Positions 34,770 to 46,215 of a DNA stretch of 64,000 nucleotides are shown here, piece after piece. Where the stretch lies: the NCBI RefSeq assembly GCF_021869535.1, contig NW_026262659.1, positions 7,564,001 through 7,628,000 on the forward strand. The letters are read 5' to 3'. A model generated the notes under the pieces. That model was given only the letters and a program-made list of their open reading frames with translations. It ran no database searches and had not been told where the DNA came from. The position numbers and the translations under genes were made by a program. The stretch is from Mytilus californianus (taxonomy: Eukaryota > Mollusca > Bivalvia > Mytilida > Mytilidae). Positions within the stretch are counted from its first letter, which is position 1. Each line of letters opens with the position of its first letter.

Positions 34770-36080
34770 GTAATCGTGCGTAATAAAAGTAATGTGAGTA
34801 ATTTAGTCAAGGTGTGGACAGTAATGGTGAGTAACGAAGGTAATTGATAGTAATGGCAGTAATGTGAGTGATGACACTTATGATTTATGATGCAGTAATA
34901 GTGAGTAAACACAATATTGGAGAGTTATGAAAGTAATGGTGATTAATGACAATATTTATGAGTAATAAAAGTAGTAGTGAGTTATAAAAATAATGGTGAG
35001 TAATGACAGTAAAAAGTAAAATAAAAAAAGATACCGAACTCAGAGGAAGTGAGTAAACAAAGTAATTGTGAGTAATAAAGTAATGGTGAGTAAGGACAGT
35101 AATGGAGGGTAATAAAAGAAATCGTAAGTAATAAAAATAATGGTGAGTTATGAAATTTATGGTAAGTTATAACAGTTCTGGTAAGTAATGACAGTAACGG
35201 TGAGTCATTACAGTAAAGATAATAAATGACAATTATGGTGTGTAATAAAAGTAATGGTGAGTAATTAAAGTAATTTTTAGTAATGACAATTATGTGATAT
35301 ATGACAGTAATGGTTTGTAATGATAGTATTGATGAGTTATAAAATTAATGATGAGTAATGATAGTTATGGTTAGTAATGACAGTAACGGCAAGTGATTAC
35401 TGTAACGGTGATAAATGACAGTTATGGTGAGTAATAAAAGTAATGGTGAGGCAGGAGGGTAATGGTGAGTTATGACAATAATGGTGAGTATAAAAAGAAA
35501 TGGAGTGTTATAAAAGTAATTGTGAGTTTTGACAGTTATGGTTAGTAATGACAGAAACGGTGATAAATGACAGTTATGGTGAGTAATAAAGTAATGGTGA
35601 ATAAGAAAAGAAATGGTGAGTAATGATAGTTATGGTAATTAATAATGAGTTATGGTTAGTAATGATAGATATGGTTAGTAATAATGAGTTATGGTTAGTA
35701 ATAATGAGTCATGGTTAGTAATGACATTTATAGTTAGTAATAAAAGTAATAAGGGGTAATGCTAGTTATGGTTAGTAATGATGTGTTTTGACAGTTATGG
35801 TGAGTTAGAAAAAGTAATGGTGTGTAATGACAGTAATGGTGAGTAATAACAGTAATGGTGAGTAATGACAGTAAAGGTGAGTAATGACAGTTATGGTGAG
35901 TAAAGACAGTATTGGTGCGTAATGGCAGTAATGGTGAGTAATGACAGTTATGATGAGTAATGACAATAATGGTCAATAGTAACAGTAATGGCGAGTAATG
36001 ATTATAATTGTTAGTAATGACAGGTTTGATTAATAGTTATAGTAATGGTGAGTTATGACAGTTATGATGATTATTTAGTA
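34770..36080. repeat. GTAATGGTGAGTAATGACA minisatellite, ~1.3 kb
   Basis: Dozens of imperfect 18-20-base units built from GTAATGGTGAGTAATGACA, with variants GTTATGG, AATAAAAGT and ACGGTGA. A 30-40-base piece of repeat R1 (AAAAGTAAAATAAAAAAAGATACCGAACTC) is embedded near 35010-35045. Minus-strand open frames here (His/Tyr/Thr-rich) are artefacts. The array stops about 10-30 bases before the LTR that follows. Confidence 0.92.
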
Positions 36081-36092
36081 ATTTATTGATGA

Positions 36093-36702
36093 TGTTATGA
36101 TATTGTAACTATCATATTTATTTAGTTGGCCTAATTTGTTCTGTGTGGCCTTATAGTTGTTTACAAAATGATATTGTAACTGTGTAGTTTAGAAATCACT
36201 GGAACAATCATAGAGACTGATGGAATAATTAGAACTTTCTATTTGACTTACATAACGATTCCAGAATGATCCTATCAAAAGATGCGTAATTAAAACTTCT
36301 TACACTGTTCTAGAAGATTCCGTTCTAAAGTTTTCTAGGAGTTTCCCTTTTACAGTTTTCTATAGATTTCCGTGACAACTGTATATTTACAGACACTAAA
36401 GTTAAAATTCAGACATAGACATTAATATTCTCATAATTTCTCTCAGTTGGATTGACACTTTTATTTACGAACAACATCATACTAGATTGTGACCTATTGG
36501 ACGTAATATTCTGTTTGGATTCCCGAGAAGAATTCCGGATAAAGAAAAGACAAAAGATCGGACATATACTTTGACAGTTAAGTTGACATTTCTATTTGTG
36601 TAATACTTCTTGTAAACTTGTGTATAATAAATCTTGTTAAATTTTATTTTTGATTTGTGTCTTTTGTTGGCTACAATTTAAAGGTGATTTCTGGCCGTAA
36701 CA
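36093..36702 (+). mobile_element. Probable 5' LTR of a Ty3/Gypsy element
   Basis: Begins TGTTATGA and ends CCGTAACA, giving the TGTTA...TAACA inverted tips usual for LTRs. AATAAA lies at 36626-36631. It is followed after five bases by a tRNA-Pro-like primer-binding site and then a gag-like frame. No second LTR was found in the window, so the left border is inferred. Confidence 0.6.
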
Positions 36703-36707
36703 GAAAT

Positions 36708-36725
36708 TGAGGGCTCGTCCGGGAT
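36708..36725 (+). promoter_or_regulatory. Primer-binding site, tRNA-Pro type
   Basis: TGAGGGCTCGTCCGGGAT matches the tRNA-Pro type primer site known from gammaretroviruses with one mismatch in 18. Position just inside the LTR is as expected for minus-strand priming. Confidence 0.75.
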
Positions 36726-36792
36726 AACGTTAATAACAGATTAAAATTTTCTGTATTTATAGAATTAGAATTAGCCATCAAAATTCTACAAA

Positions 36793-38100
36793 ATGGCATT
36801 TGATGCCGGTAAATTTTTGAAAACGCCAGACCTGGAAGGGTTTGATAACTTAAAGAAAGAGGAATTAGTGTTGCTTGCTAAACATCTAAAAATTAATTTT
36901 AGAGGATCTATGAGAAAACAAATTATTAAAAATTAGGTAGTAGTCAATTTTGTTGACTCAGAAATCTTTGGTGAAGAGGCTCTTGAACTCAAGGTCGAAA
37001 ATGTTGATGCTTTCAAATTAAAACAGCTTGAATTAGAACATGAACTTAAATTAAAACAACTTGAATTAGAAAAGGAAGATGGATTTAAATTAAAACAATT
37101 GGAAAACGAAGTTAAATTGAAACAATTGGAAAAAGAAAAAGAAGAAAGACAGGCAGAACTTGAAATGAAGGAAAGGTAAGAGATGGAGAAGATAAAAGAA
37201 AGAGAAGATGAATTTAAATTGAAAGAGACAGAACTTGAAATGAGAGAAAGGTTAGAGATGGAGAAAATGAAAATTGAAATGGTCAACAAAGTAGAAAGCA
37301 ACACTACTGTAGAGTCAAAATCAGAACATTTTTATTTTGATGCAGCAAAAAATATACGTTTGGTTCCGAAATTTTGTGAAAAAAACAGTTGATAAATTGT
37401 TTCCACAGTTTGAGAAAATGGCTCAAAATTTAGATTGGCCAAAGCCTTTTTGGATTACAATGCTGCAAAGTGTTTTTGAGGGCAAGGCCGCTGTAATTTA
37501 CTCATCACTTTCATCAGAAAAAAGTTCCGATTATGACACTGTTAAACAAGAAGTTTTGAAAGCTTATGAGCTAGTGCCAGAAGCATATAGACAGAAATTT
37601 AGGTCTTATAAAAAGTTTGATTCACAAACCTATGTTGAATTTGCTAGGGAAAAATAAGATCTATTTGATAAATGGTTTACGTCAAAGAAAATAGATAACA
37701 ATTTTGATAACTTAAGACAATTGATGTTATTAGAAGAGTTCAATCAGTGTGTTCATTTAGACTTAAAAACACATTTAGACGACAAAATTGTTGAGACATT
37801 ACAAGATGCAGCTGTTATTTCCGATAATTATACCCTTACACATAAAAGAAGTTTCAAAGGTCAAAATTTTAATACTTCGAGTGGAAATTACAAAAATCAA
37901 AGTACTGAGCGTACTGAAGTAAGCCTTTTGCACAGAATAAGAGTCAGTCTAGTTATAATATGTCTAGTCCAAAATTTGATACTTTTGAGAAGAAGTCACT
38001 GACTTGTGCTTATTGTAAGAAGAATGGTCACCTGATGGCTGATTGATTTAGACTCCAGAAGAAGAATTAAAGAGATAATAAGCCCAAGACCAGTGCTTGT
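36793..38100 (+). pseudogene. Gypsy gag relic with SCAN-like capsid and zinc knuckle
   Basis: Starts ATG (36793): MAFDAGKFLKTPDLEGFDNL. A TAG follows after about 47 codons, then a long Lys/Glu/Leu coiled coil, a second TAG, a frameshift near 37380, then a capsid-like region: FPQFEKMAQNLDWPKPFWIT, LQSVFEGKAAVIYSSL, AYELVPEAYRQKFR and DSQTYVEFAREK. This resembles the SCAN-like capsid of some Gypsy elements. A CCHC knuckle at 38005-38046 reads CAYCKKNGHLMAD followed by TGA exactly where the last Cys should be. At least four stops and shifts; not functional. Confidence 0.75.
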
Positions 38101-38169
38101 ACGACACCCCTTGTTACCAATAAGTAGAATGTCCTGCGAGTCAGGCTTGTAAGTCCAGTTTTTGTGATT

Positions 38170-38779
38170 ACATGGAGGATTATAAACCCTTTATGTCTGA
38201 AGGGTTTGTTTCTATTGTTGATAATACTACTCCTCAGCTTATTAAGATTTTACGGGACACTGGACCTTAATTTATCAGACTTTATTGTTAGAAGGTGTGT
38301 TGCCTTTGTCCGAGGAGACTTCTGTTGGTGCCTCCGTTTTGTTACAAGGTGGGGAGTTAGGTTGTATATATGTTCCCCTCCATCGTATTTATCTGAAGTC
38401 AGATTTGATAACTGGACCAGTTGTTGTGGATGTTCGTCCTAATCTCCCTGTTGAGGATGTTTCATTACTGCTAGGAAATGATCTAGCTAGGAACAAAGTG
38501 GTTGCTGAACCAATAGTTACCAGTGAACCGGTTGTGGATGTTAAATCACCGGATGCTGATGCTGAACTGTATTCAGCTTGTGTTGTTACTAGAGCGATGG
38601 CAAGTAAGCAACAAAATATGGATTTGCAAGAAGACCAGTTTGAATATTTGGACCTTTCTGACACTTTCCTTGCCGACATTGAAGGTCCCGGTAGCTCAGA
38701 AAAGGCCATAATAAGACCACCTTGTAATAACAAGAATGTAATTATGCCATGGCCAGACGTGAACAGCCATTCATTATAG
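38170..38779 (+). pseudogene. Gypsy aspartic protease relic
   Basis: ILRDTGP near 38245-38265 carries the DTG catalytic motif of retropepsins. A stop and a frameshift follow, then a long open frame: LEGVLPLSEETSVGASVLL, GCIYVPLHRIYLKSDLITG, VVVDVRPNLPVEDVSLLLGN and DLARNKVVAEPIV, with LLGNDLA as the typical C-terminal protease motif. It continues with VVTRAM and DLSDTF, a linker typical before integrase in this type of element, and stops at 38777-38779. The pol sequence resumes at 56.77 kb. Confidence 0.7.
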
Positions 38780-39610
38780 TACTGCAACTGACCTCTAAAA
38801 AGACGTTTAATTAACGAGTTTAATGTACAGGAATAACACACAGCTAGAAATTGTTTTAAATGAAAGAATAATGTCTATATTTTAATTTTCGTTCGGTCGT
38901 AAAAACTTTCTATGGTCACATTTTTGTATTCTAGCCTGTTTAGGGGTATCCCTCAATTTATGGTTTTGAGTAGGCACTTTAAATTGAAAAACACGATGTT
39001 TAATTCAATATTAGTCTCTGTTCGTAATGATTTTCCATGCACATATTATCAAGGGTCATCGGAATGATGAAGCGTAAATAATAAACCATTCCCGAATAAA
39101 ATTTCAAAACTTAAAAGTTGGCAGCTTATTAGCTGGAAATTTAACATATTTTTCTTTGAAAACGAGAAAACATATGATTCAAAAACACTGTTTCATATTT
39201 GAGTGGAAAGAATATATTATTGAGATGCTGCATGCCAAGTTTGATATACAAACTGCACATAGTTTTGTTAAAAATTAAGAAATTTAAAAAATCACTTATA
39301 CCTTTCTTTAATTACGGAAATTTCATATCCGTCATTCACATCCATTGCTTATAGTAACATTTATCAAGTTCAATTATTAGGACGTTTGATCAACTATAAA
39401 TTTGATAGTTTTGATGTGATTTTGTACATAATCTGTGAATTATTAGTTATTTTTGAGTTTTTAAGTGTGCTTTGATCACATATTGTTGTTCTTTTTCTGT
39501 AAATAAGTTATGTTTTTGTGCTTAAATTTTAAACTGAAATACAAGTTAACCGAATCCTTTGGATAAGATTTTTTTCCGGATAATGGCTAGTTTTGGTAGT
39601 CCTGTAAAGT
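38780..39610. other. Spacer, no gene supported
   Basis: AT-rich sequence with no recognisable coding or repeat signature. It should contain the left junction of whatever separates gag-protease from integrase, but no clear border was seen. Confidence 0.4.
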
Positions 39611-40946
39611 TAACTCCTACTATTCCAACTAGAGGCTCTCAAGAGCCTGTGTCCCTCACCTGTATGTATTTGGATTTGGATTTGGAAATCATGTAAAATA
39701 AGGTTAAAATCATAGAGATACCCTAATAATATGGCTATGTTTGGTTTAATTTGGCCCAGTAGTTAAATTAAAAGCAGAAGAAATTTGAAATTTTAAAAAA
39801 AAATTACCAATAAATTGCAGAAAATAACTTTAAAGGACAATAACTCCAATAAGATGTCAATTGCCAATTTTGGTCATGTTTGACTTATTTGTAGATCTTT
39901 CTTTGCTTGATATTTTTGCTCATTACAGTTTATCTCAATCTATAATGATATTCAAGATAGTTTACAAAAAATAAAAAATTTCCTTTCCTCCGCTCCAAAA
40001 TTTATTTCACCCAGGGCCTGTATAATGCTGAAAATGCCTTTAAATGTTTTTATGGAACACCCTTCAAAAAAATTTGGACAGTGACCCGGACTAACCCGCC
40101 AGGTCTGTTGGTCATTCACCCAATAAAGGTATGCTGAAAGAAAAGATATAATAACGGTTTATAGAAAAAGTAACACAGAATAATTCTGAAAATGGAACAT
40201 ATCAAGAAGAAATTATTACCACCCCCCCCCCCCCCTGAAAAAATTGCACCCCTTGAAAAAAATCAAGTCATCTCATTGTAGTCTTTCAATAGTTACTGAA
40301 GACCCCTTATCATTATTTAAATTAGTTTTCAAGTTGTGACCATTTGAAATTGTTTTTTTTAACATTTTTCCCATAGACTTCTATAGTATTATAAAACGCC
40401 TATGTTCTATTCTTACCCATGGGGACCATGTTGGTTATAGGGCAGGGTCATCGGATACATTTTTCAATCAAGATAGTCTAATAACAATTGTGGCTAAGTT
40501 TAATTCCATTTGGCCAAGTAGATTAAGAGGAGAAGATTTTTGTAAAAGATTAAAAACATTTACGACAAATACTGAAAAATTTACTTTAAAGGGCAATAAC
40601 TCCTTAAGGGATCAATTGACAATTTTGGTCAGATTGACTTATTTGTAAATCTTACTTTGCTGAACATTTTTGTAATTTACAGTTTATCTCTATCTATTAT
40701 AATATTCAAGATAATAACCAAAAACTGCAAAATTTCCTTAAAATTACCAATTCAGGGACAGCAACCCAACAACGGGTTGTCTGATTCGTATGGCAGATAG
40801 ATCTTGACTTGATTAACATTTTTACCCCGTCAGATTTGCTCTAAATGCTTTTTTTTCAGAGATATAAGCCAAAAACTGCATTTTACCCCTATGTTCTATT
40901 TTTAGCCATGACAGCCATCTTGGTTAGTGGAAAGGTCATCGTATAT

Positions 40947-41386
40947 GGTCCCAGACCACAATTAATGATGCCGCTTTTCGTTGTCCACGAATATAGTTCC
41001 TTTTAATTAAAGTATATTTTTTTTCTTTCCCTTCCTCACTCATTTCTTAGTTTTTTTTTATGGAAATGAAAGAAAAGAGGTGAAATAAACTTTTGGATGT
41101 TGTATTTTAACTGATTTTGATATGGAAAGAGTGATTAGGCCAGGTGCAAAAAGGTGATATTTACAGTTTTCGGAACATCTCTTGACTTGTCCATAGGGGT
41201 ATGGATGTGTATTGGCTAAATTTGTAAGATACTGGGGAGCAATCTTTCTGAATGTTGGATATATGTTTGGACTAGTACTGTACTTTACACACACAAAATA
41301 TTTGACAAAAAGAATCGGTGCAATTTTTTTAATGAAACAAAACGTTATAAAGAACTAATAGAGAATTTAATTGTGGTCTGTGGCCT
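40947..41386. mobile_element. 440-bp element with TIRs, copy 1 of a direct pair
   Basis: Left tip GGTCCCAGACCACAATTAAT, right tip TTAATTGTGGTCTGTGGCCT: inverted with one or two mismatches. TA borders both ends. The body is nearly identical to the copy at 42.68 kb. Non-coding; the 78-codon minus frame inside is duplicated in neither function nor motif. Confidence 0.8.
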
Positions 41387-42680
41387 AAGAGGTGAATTCA
41401 GGAAATATTGAATTTGTACTTTGACAACTTCCCTGAATGATCTATTGGTATTAATTTGTCAAACTACATGAGAATAAATGATTTCCACTTTTATTTGATA
41501 GAAATTTTGTAAAAAAGGGACGTTTCAGCCTACATGCCCAAAATTGAACTTGTTCGGATGTTTCAATATTTTTACAAAAGTAGCATGCTTACTTTCTCTC
41601 TGACAGGTTTTTCTGATTTTCTATTTGTGTTTGTTGTATCTAATGTAGATGTTTAACTCATTTTTGAACACTTAACATACAAAAAAGTAGATAGAATCAG
41701 AATAAGAGTGTAAAATGTGCTGCTTTAATGGTCTTAGTCTAATGGTCAGTATGAAGCAAGTGAAAAATGAGGTTCTATGCACATACAAGTTGAATTCCTT
41801 TTAGCAGATTTCACTGAATCTGAATCAAAAGCACTTATTACTGGTTGTTTGACCTTGTCTGTTTCACAGACTACCTTTATTTTCTTTTGTTTGATAGCTA
41901 GTGGTTAAAATATTGGCCTTTTGAGGCTGAAATTTCATGCCGGTTTTAAAACGTACAGTAAATAACTTTGCATCAGATCATACTGTCTACATATATAGTT
42001 GAAAGTGACAGTCTTGTTACATCCAGGCTCCATATTTTATCATATCTAAGCAAAGATTTGAGCAAAAAGAAGCATATCTCCATCTCCCATATCATTTATA
42101 TGCTTTTTAATATGCAAATGTGGGGAACGACCTAAATTGACAACCTGTTTTTTTAAGCTTGACATTGCTGAAGACCATTTTATTCACATGTGTTATGCTA
42201 TTTGAAACTTATATTTCCATTAAAAGTACATTTGTGACATGTTAAAGGTTTATTTATAACTTAACAACTTCAGAAAATTGTGGTAAGTGAAAAATATTAC
42301 ATTTCATATAAGGCCTCACTTCATTTGAAAACCTCTATTTTTTGGCACAGGCTCATATAAAATTTACTTCTGGCCATTTTTTTATAAGTCTGAAACATGA
42401 AGTATGCTATCTGTTGCTTTCAATAGGTGATAACTTATACATACAGACATTAAAAAGTGTAAGTTTTGGTATATTTTGGTTTTTAGAAGCCCAAATTTGA
42501 TAGTTGAAATTGTTCTAATTCAATGCCACAATTCAGCACCCAAAGTTCAGATATAAAAAATGCCACATTTTTTATAATTGGTATCATATGGCTTTGAAAC
42601 TTTGTAAACTGTTTCATAAAACACTAAGCTTAATTCATGCCAAGTTTTATAAGAATTGGTCAAGTTTTAGACCCCTAATA
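41387..42680. other. Unique 1.3-kb segment between the two 440-bp copies
   Basis: AT-rich with no open frame of note. It is bounded on each side by one of the paired elements, so either two MITEs inserted independently or this is the body of one larger element with terminal direct repeats. Confidence 0.5.
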
Positions 42681-43128
42681 GGTCCCAGACCACAATTAAT
42701 GATGCCGCTTTTCGTTGTCCACGAATATAGTTCCTTTTAATTAAAGTATATTTTTTCTTAATTTTTTTTCTTTCCCTTCCTCACTCATTTCTTAGTTTTT
42801 TTTGGATGGAAATGAAAGAAAAGAGGTGAAATAAACTTTTGGATGTATTTTAACTGATTTTGATATGGAAAGAGTGATTAGGCCAGGTGCAAAAAGGTGA
42901 TATTTACAGTTTCCGAACATCTCTTGACTTGTCCATAGGGGTATGGATGTGTATTGGCTAAATTTGTAAGATACTGGGGAGCAATCTTTCTGAATGTTGG
43001 ATATATGTTTGGACTAGTACTGTACTTTACACACACAAAATTTTTGATAAAAAGAATCGGTGCAATTTTTTTAATGAAACAAAACGTTATAAAGAACTAA
43101 TAGAGAATTTAATTGTGGTCTGTGGCCT
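42681..43128. mobile_element. 448-bp element with TIRs, copy 2 of a direct pair
   Basis: Same tips and body as copy 1, differing by small indels (for example an added TTCTTAATTTTT-like stretch near 42755). The right border GGCCTTA runs back into the mosaic repeat. Confidence 0.8.
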
Positions 43129-43790
43129 TAGAATTTTTTAAATTAGATACCCTAATAATGATTCAGGCCAAGTTTGGTTTAACTTGGCCCAGTAATTTCA
43201 GAGGAGAAGATTTTTGTAAAAGATTACAAAAATTTACGAAAAATTGTGAAAATTTGACTTTAAAGGTCAATAACTCCTTAAGGGGTCAATTGATAATTTT
43301 GATACTGTTGACTTATTTGTAGATCTTACTTTTTTGAACATTTCTGCTGTTTACAGTTTATCTCTATCTATTATAATATTCAAGATAATAACCAAAAACT
43401 GCAAAATTTCCTTAAAATAACCAATTCAGGGGCTGCAACTCAACAACGGGTTGTCCGATTCGTATGAAAATTTCAGGGCAAATAGATCTTGACCTGATGA
43501 ACATTTTACCCCGTCAGATTTGCTCTAAATGCTTGAGTTTCAGATATATAAGCCAAAAACTGCTTTTTAACCCTATCTTCTATTTTTAGCCATGGCGGCC
43601 ATCTTGATTGGTGGGCGGGGTCATCGGATACAATTTTCAAACTAGATACCCTAAGAATGATTAAGGCCAAGTTTGGATTAATTTGGCCCAGTGGTTTCAG
43701 AGGAGAAGATATTTGTAAAAGTTAACGGACGACGACGGACGCCAAGTGATGAGAAAAGCTCACTTGACCCTTTGGGTCAGGTGGGCTAAA

Positions 43791-44140
43791 AAGGATAACT
43801 GCTGAGGTTGAGTTGGAAAAATGCATTGTGTGTCAATGTTCGTCATATGAGCAATTAATATGCAAGCGAGCGGTCGGGAAAAATTATTATTGAAGCATGG
43901 ATGCATTCAGAGTTGAATGCAGAAATGAGATTATTAAAACTGAATTTACTGCTCCCGAAAAATCCTCTCATGATGAAACTTGACCAACTGCCTTACGACG
44001 AGATGAAGAGCATGTCAAACTTATTAGACACAATTATTTTGAGCGTCATCATGCCCAGTCCCTTAATTGGGTTGACTTCGCATGAGCTAGCGGGTAATTT
44101 CATTCACCAGACTGTTGTGAAGAAATTCTCTTCAGCATAG
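43791..44140 (+). CDS. Unrecognised open frame, truncated copies in each 2.2-kb unit
   Basis: An ATG-led frame (43901-44140) reads MHSELNAEMRLLKLNLLLPK, NPLMMKLDQLPYDEMKSMSN and LLDTIILSVIMPSPLIGLTS, ending VVKKFSSA. Just upstream, in another frame, a Cys-rich stretch reads EKCIVCQCSSSYEQLICKR and could be its zinc-finger-like N-terminus after a frameshift in an A run. From MSNLL onward the sequence belongs to the repeat unit and is copied five times. Past the TAG the same frame continues, after a TAA, as VRTHKGKYRMILHVMFGDLE. I cannot name the family; a decayed gene or transposon ORF is likely. Confidence 0.35.
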
Positions 44141-46215
44141 GTTACTGACTTTCAGGATTAAGTCAGGACACACAAAGGAAAATATCGAATGATCCTGCAT
44201 GTCATGTTTGGTGATTTAGAGATTGGAAGGAAAAACAACAAGGGTCGAATAGGTAAAAATCTCCAGATACAGATGTTTTTTTTGCATTTCTTCGAGTTCC
44301 TGTCAATAAAAAACAGCCAGTAATTGTGGTTTCATAGATTACCTTAGCTGTATTTGCGAAAACCTATCAGAATTTTAGGTCCTCAATGCTCTTCAACTTC
44401 GTTCTTTATTTTGGTCTTTTTAACTTTTTTATTGGAGCGTCAATGATAAGTCTTTTGTAAACAAAATGCGCGTCTGACGTACACAATTTTTATCCGGGTA
44501 TCTATGATGCGTTTATTCAAACAGGGACAATAACGAACAATAGATATGGTCGTATATTCCTCCCTGCAATGTCTTAAGATTACTTGCAAGATTTACTTTG
44601 AACCTGTAAATCTCTCTTGCACCGAACTTTGTCCGTGTCAAGGCGGTGAAGCGTGCTAATATCGGATTCGCAAATAATGACAAAGAGATTGACGTGTAGC
44701 TAGGATTGTTGTATATAATTTCCCAGTGTAAGCATTTTTTACTGTTTACCCCAATTTGAAGAAGACAAGTGCTTATTTTTGTAGCTTGATGATGATATTA
44801 TGTGGATTTAAGGGTCCGGCAATCCTTAAGTAAATTGCGGACTATCGTACCTATTGTTGCGGGGTTGGTTCTGCTTGTCTCTTAACTTTCTTTTTTCTCC
44901 GACTTCTGTGTTGTTGCTGGTACGGAGTGTCTGGCCGTTCGGCTAGTATGGAAGCTTCTATAGCCTTTTTTGATGTTATTTTAAAGGGCGACGTATGCAG
45001 TGGTGTGCGTAGTAGTTCAGGGTCGTCGATGTCAACCCCCTCATCAAAATCAATCCTACTATGCTTGCCTCTTTCTGTAGCCGATGTGTAGTAATAAAGG
45101 AGATCGCATACCTTTTTGGTGTTGTACGGGCTGGTGACAATGTCCGTGTTGATGATTACTCCCACTGGTTCACCTTTGTACTAAGTTTGTGTGAGTTGTT
45201 TACAATCTATTGTATCTCTGGCTTCCTTCTGACTGTTGAAGTCTACGCTGGCCTTGATCGTTTGCTTTTGGGCAGTAGCGAGAACAACGGCTGTTTTGGT
45301 GTCCATCCACTGGGTGAAACGCTTAGCATTGCGTCTCCTGGTAGATGGGAGCTTGTTCTTGCTATTTAGGGCCGGCTTAGGTTTTCTGGAGGACATGTCC
45401 GGTTCCTTGGCCTTGATCCAGGTGAGCTGAACTGAAACTTGGTCAGAACTTGCGTAAAATGTCCATTCGGGCTTTTTTCCATCCAATTTCATGGTTGCAA
45501 GCAAGACTTTTAATTTATCAGAAAGTTCTATAATGAATGTCCACGAAGTGATCGATTCGAAGTATAATTCCCGAATGTTTGTAGCTCTTCAAAGACAAGT
45601 TATATAAGGGTCTTGGCCTATTGTCAAATTACAACATTAGCAAATTTCCATTGTAATCAATAACTTGGCTAGAAAATAATGAGACTACACATTTTTACCA
45701 GTATATACCCACAAAGAGAATGTTCTTGGCATACAACTAATTTTGTTTTACACTGAACCAACAAAGCAAGTTACACCTATGATTTTTTTTTAAACCTCGC
45801 TTTGGCCTCAGTTGACAATATTTTTTATTTGGATTATAAATGATCTTTCGACTTTAAGAACATGATAGCTGTGATTCCATTACCACATACTAATTTTCCG
45901 AAATACACATCCTGTGTATGCAAAATGGAATAAACAGCTGCGCCATGAGCGCATGATACGCCCGTCGTCTTGTGTGTGAATTTTTATGCAATAATCATAA
46001 ATAGTTTCTGACATACGGCGCGACATGCGAAAACCCCCCCTTTTTTTTTTACAAAAAACTCAATATCTCTAAAATAAAATTTTGAATCAAAACCAAAAAG
46101 TATACAGATCTTTAGATTAATATAACTAAGAAGTGTGTAAAATTTTAAGCAATAATCATAAATCGTTTTTGAGATACGGCGCGACATGTGAAAACCCCCC
46201 TTTTAAAAAATTAAA
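44009..46215. repeat. Array unit 1
   Basis: Mixed marks: shares CATGCCCAGTC, an 8-T run, TTGCGGACT and GCCTCTTTC with units 3/5, but retains the 12 bases (within CCTTTTTTGATGTTATTTTA) like units 2/4. Private changes include GATGCGTTTATT and TTTTGGTGTTG. Left neighbour is unique sequence. Confidence 0.95.
44851..45588 (-). CDS. Unknown ORF split by in-frame TAG (unit 1)
   Basis: A minus-strand frame is open from 45588 to a TAG at 45181-45183 and then, in the same frame, from 45180 to a stop at 44851-44853. First ATG is at 45492. Part A reads ELYFESITSWTFIIELSDKL, MKLDGKKPEWTFYASSDQVS, VQLTWIKAKEPDMSS, then a basic stretch KLPSTRRRNAKRFTQWMD, and ends DCKQLTQT. Part B, after the TAG, reads YKGEPVGVIINTDIVTSPYN, KVCDLLYYYTSATERGKHSR, IDFDEGVDIDDPELLRTPLH and ends RSRRKKKVKRQAEPTPQQ, a basic, NLS-like tail. 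About 245 codons in total. I do not recognise the family; a transposon-related protein or decayed gene is possible. No membrane segment or signal peptide. Confidence 0.4.

Larger units (their letters stand above)
39611..43790 (+). repeat. Mosaic repeat of ~500-bp units with GGCTCTCAAGAGCC/CTCACTTGACCC ends
   Basis: Units share AGATACCCTAATAATG, AAGTTTGGTTTAATTTGGCC, GAGGAGAAGATTTTTGTAAA, GGTCAATAACTCCTTAAGGG, TTTACAGTTTATCTCTATCT, CAACAACGGGTTGTC and GCCATCTTGGTT, then GGTCATCGGATACA. Copies begin at about 39.71, 40.46 and 43.15 kb with a partial fourth at 43.65 kb. The left end has TCCAACTAGAGGCTCTCAAG; the right end has GAAAAGCTCACTTGACCCTT then GGGTCAGGTGGGCT. A 2.2-kb insertion (40.95-43.13 kb) interrupts it. 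Such repeats are widespread in bivalves; no protein. Confidence 0.75.

Noticed and set aside
35734..35976. A His/Tyr/Thr-rich minus-strand frame (also 34574-34912)
   Set aside because: Entirely within or beside the minisatellite; the repeat itself leaves the frame open.
36933..37304. A 123-codon Ser/Phe-rich minus-strand frame
   Set aside because: Antisense shadow of the Lys/Glu-rich coiled coil of the gag relic.
38389..38841. A 150-codon minus-strand frame
   Set aside because: Antisense to the protease relic, which has a recognisable motif order on the plus strand.
41058..41294. A 78-codon minus-strand frame in the 440-bp element
   Set aside because: The second copy of the element does not keep the frame open, so it is unlikely to be coding.
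45061..45369. A 102-codon plus-strand frame repeated in every 2.2-kb unit
   Set aside because: It lies antisense to the split minus-strand frame; its Cys/Leu-rich translation has no motif and its recurrence only reflects the duplication.
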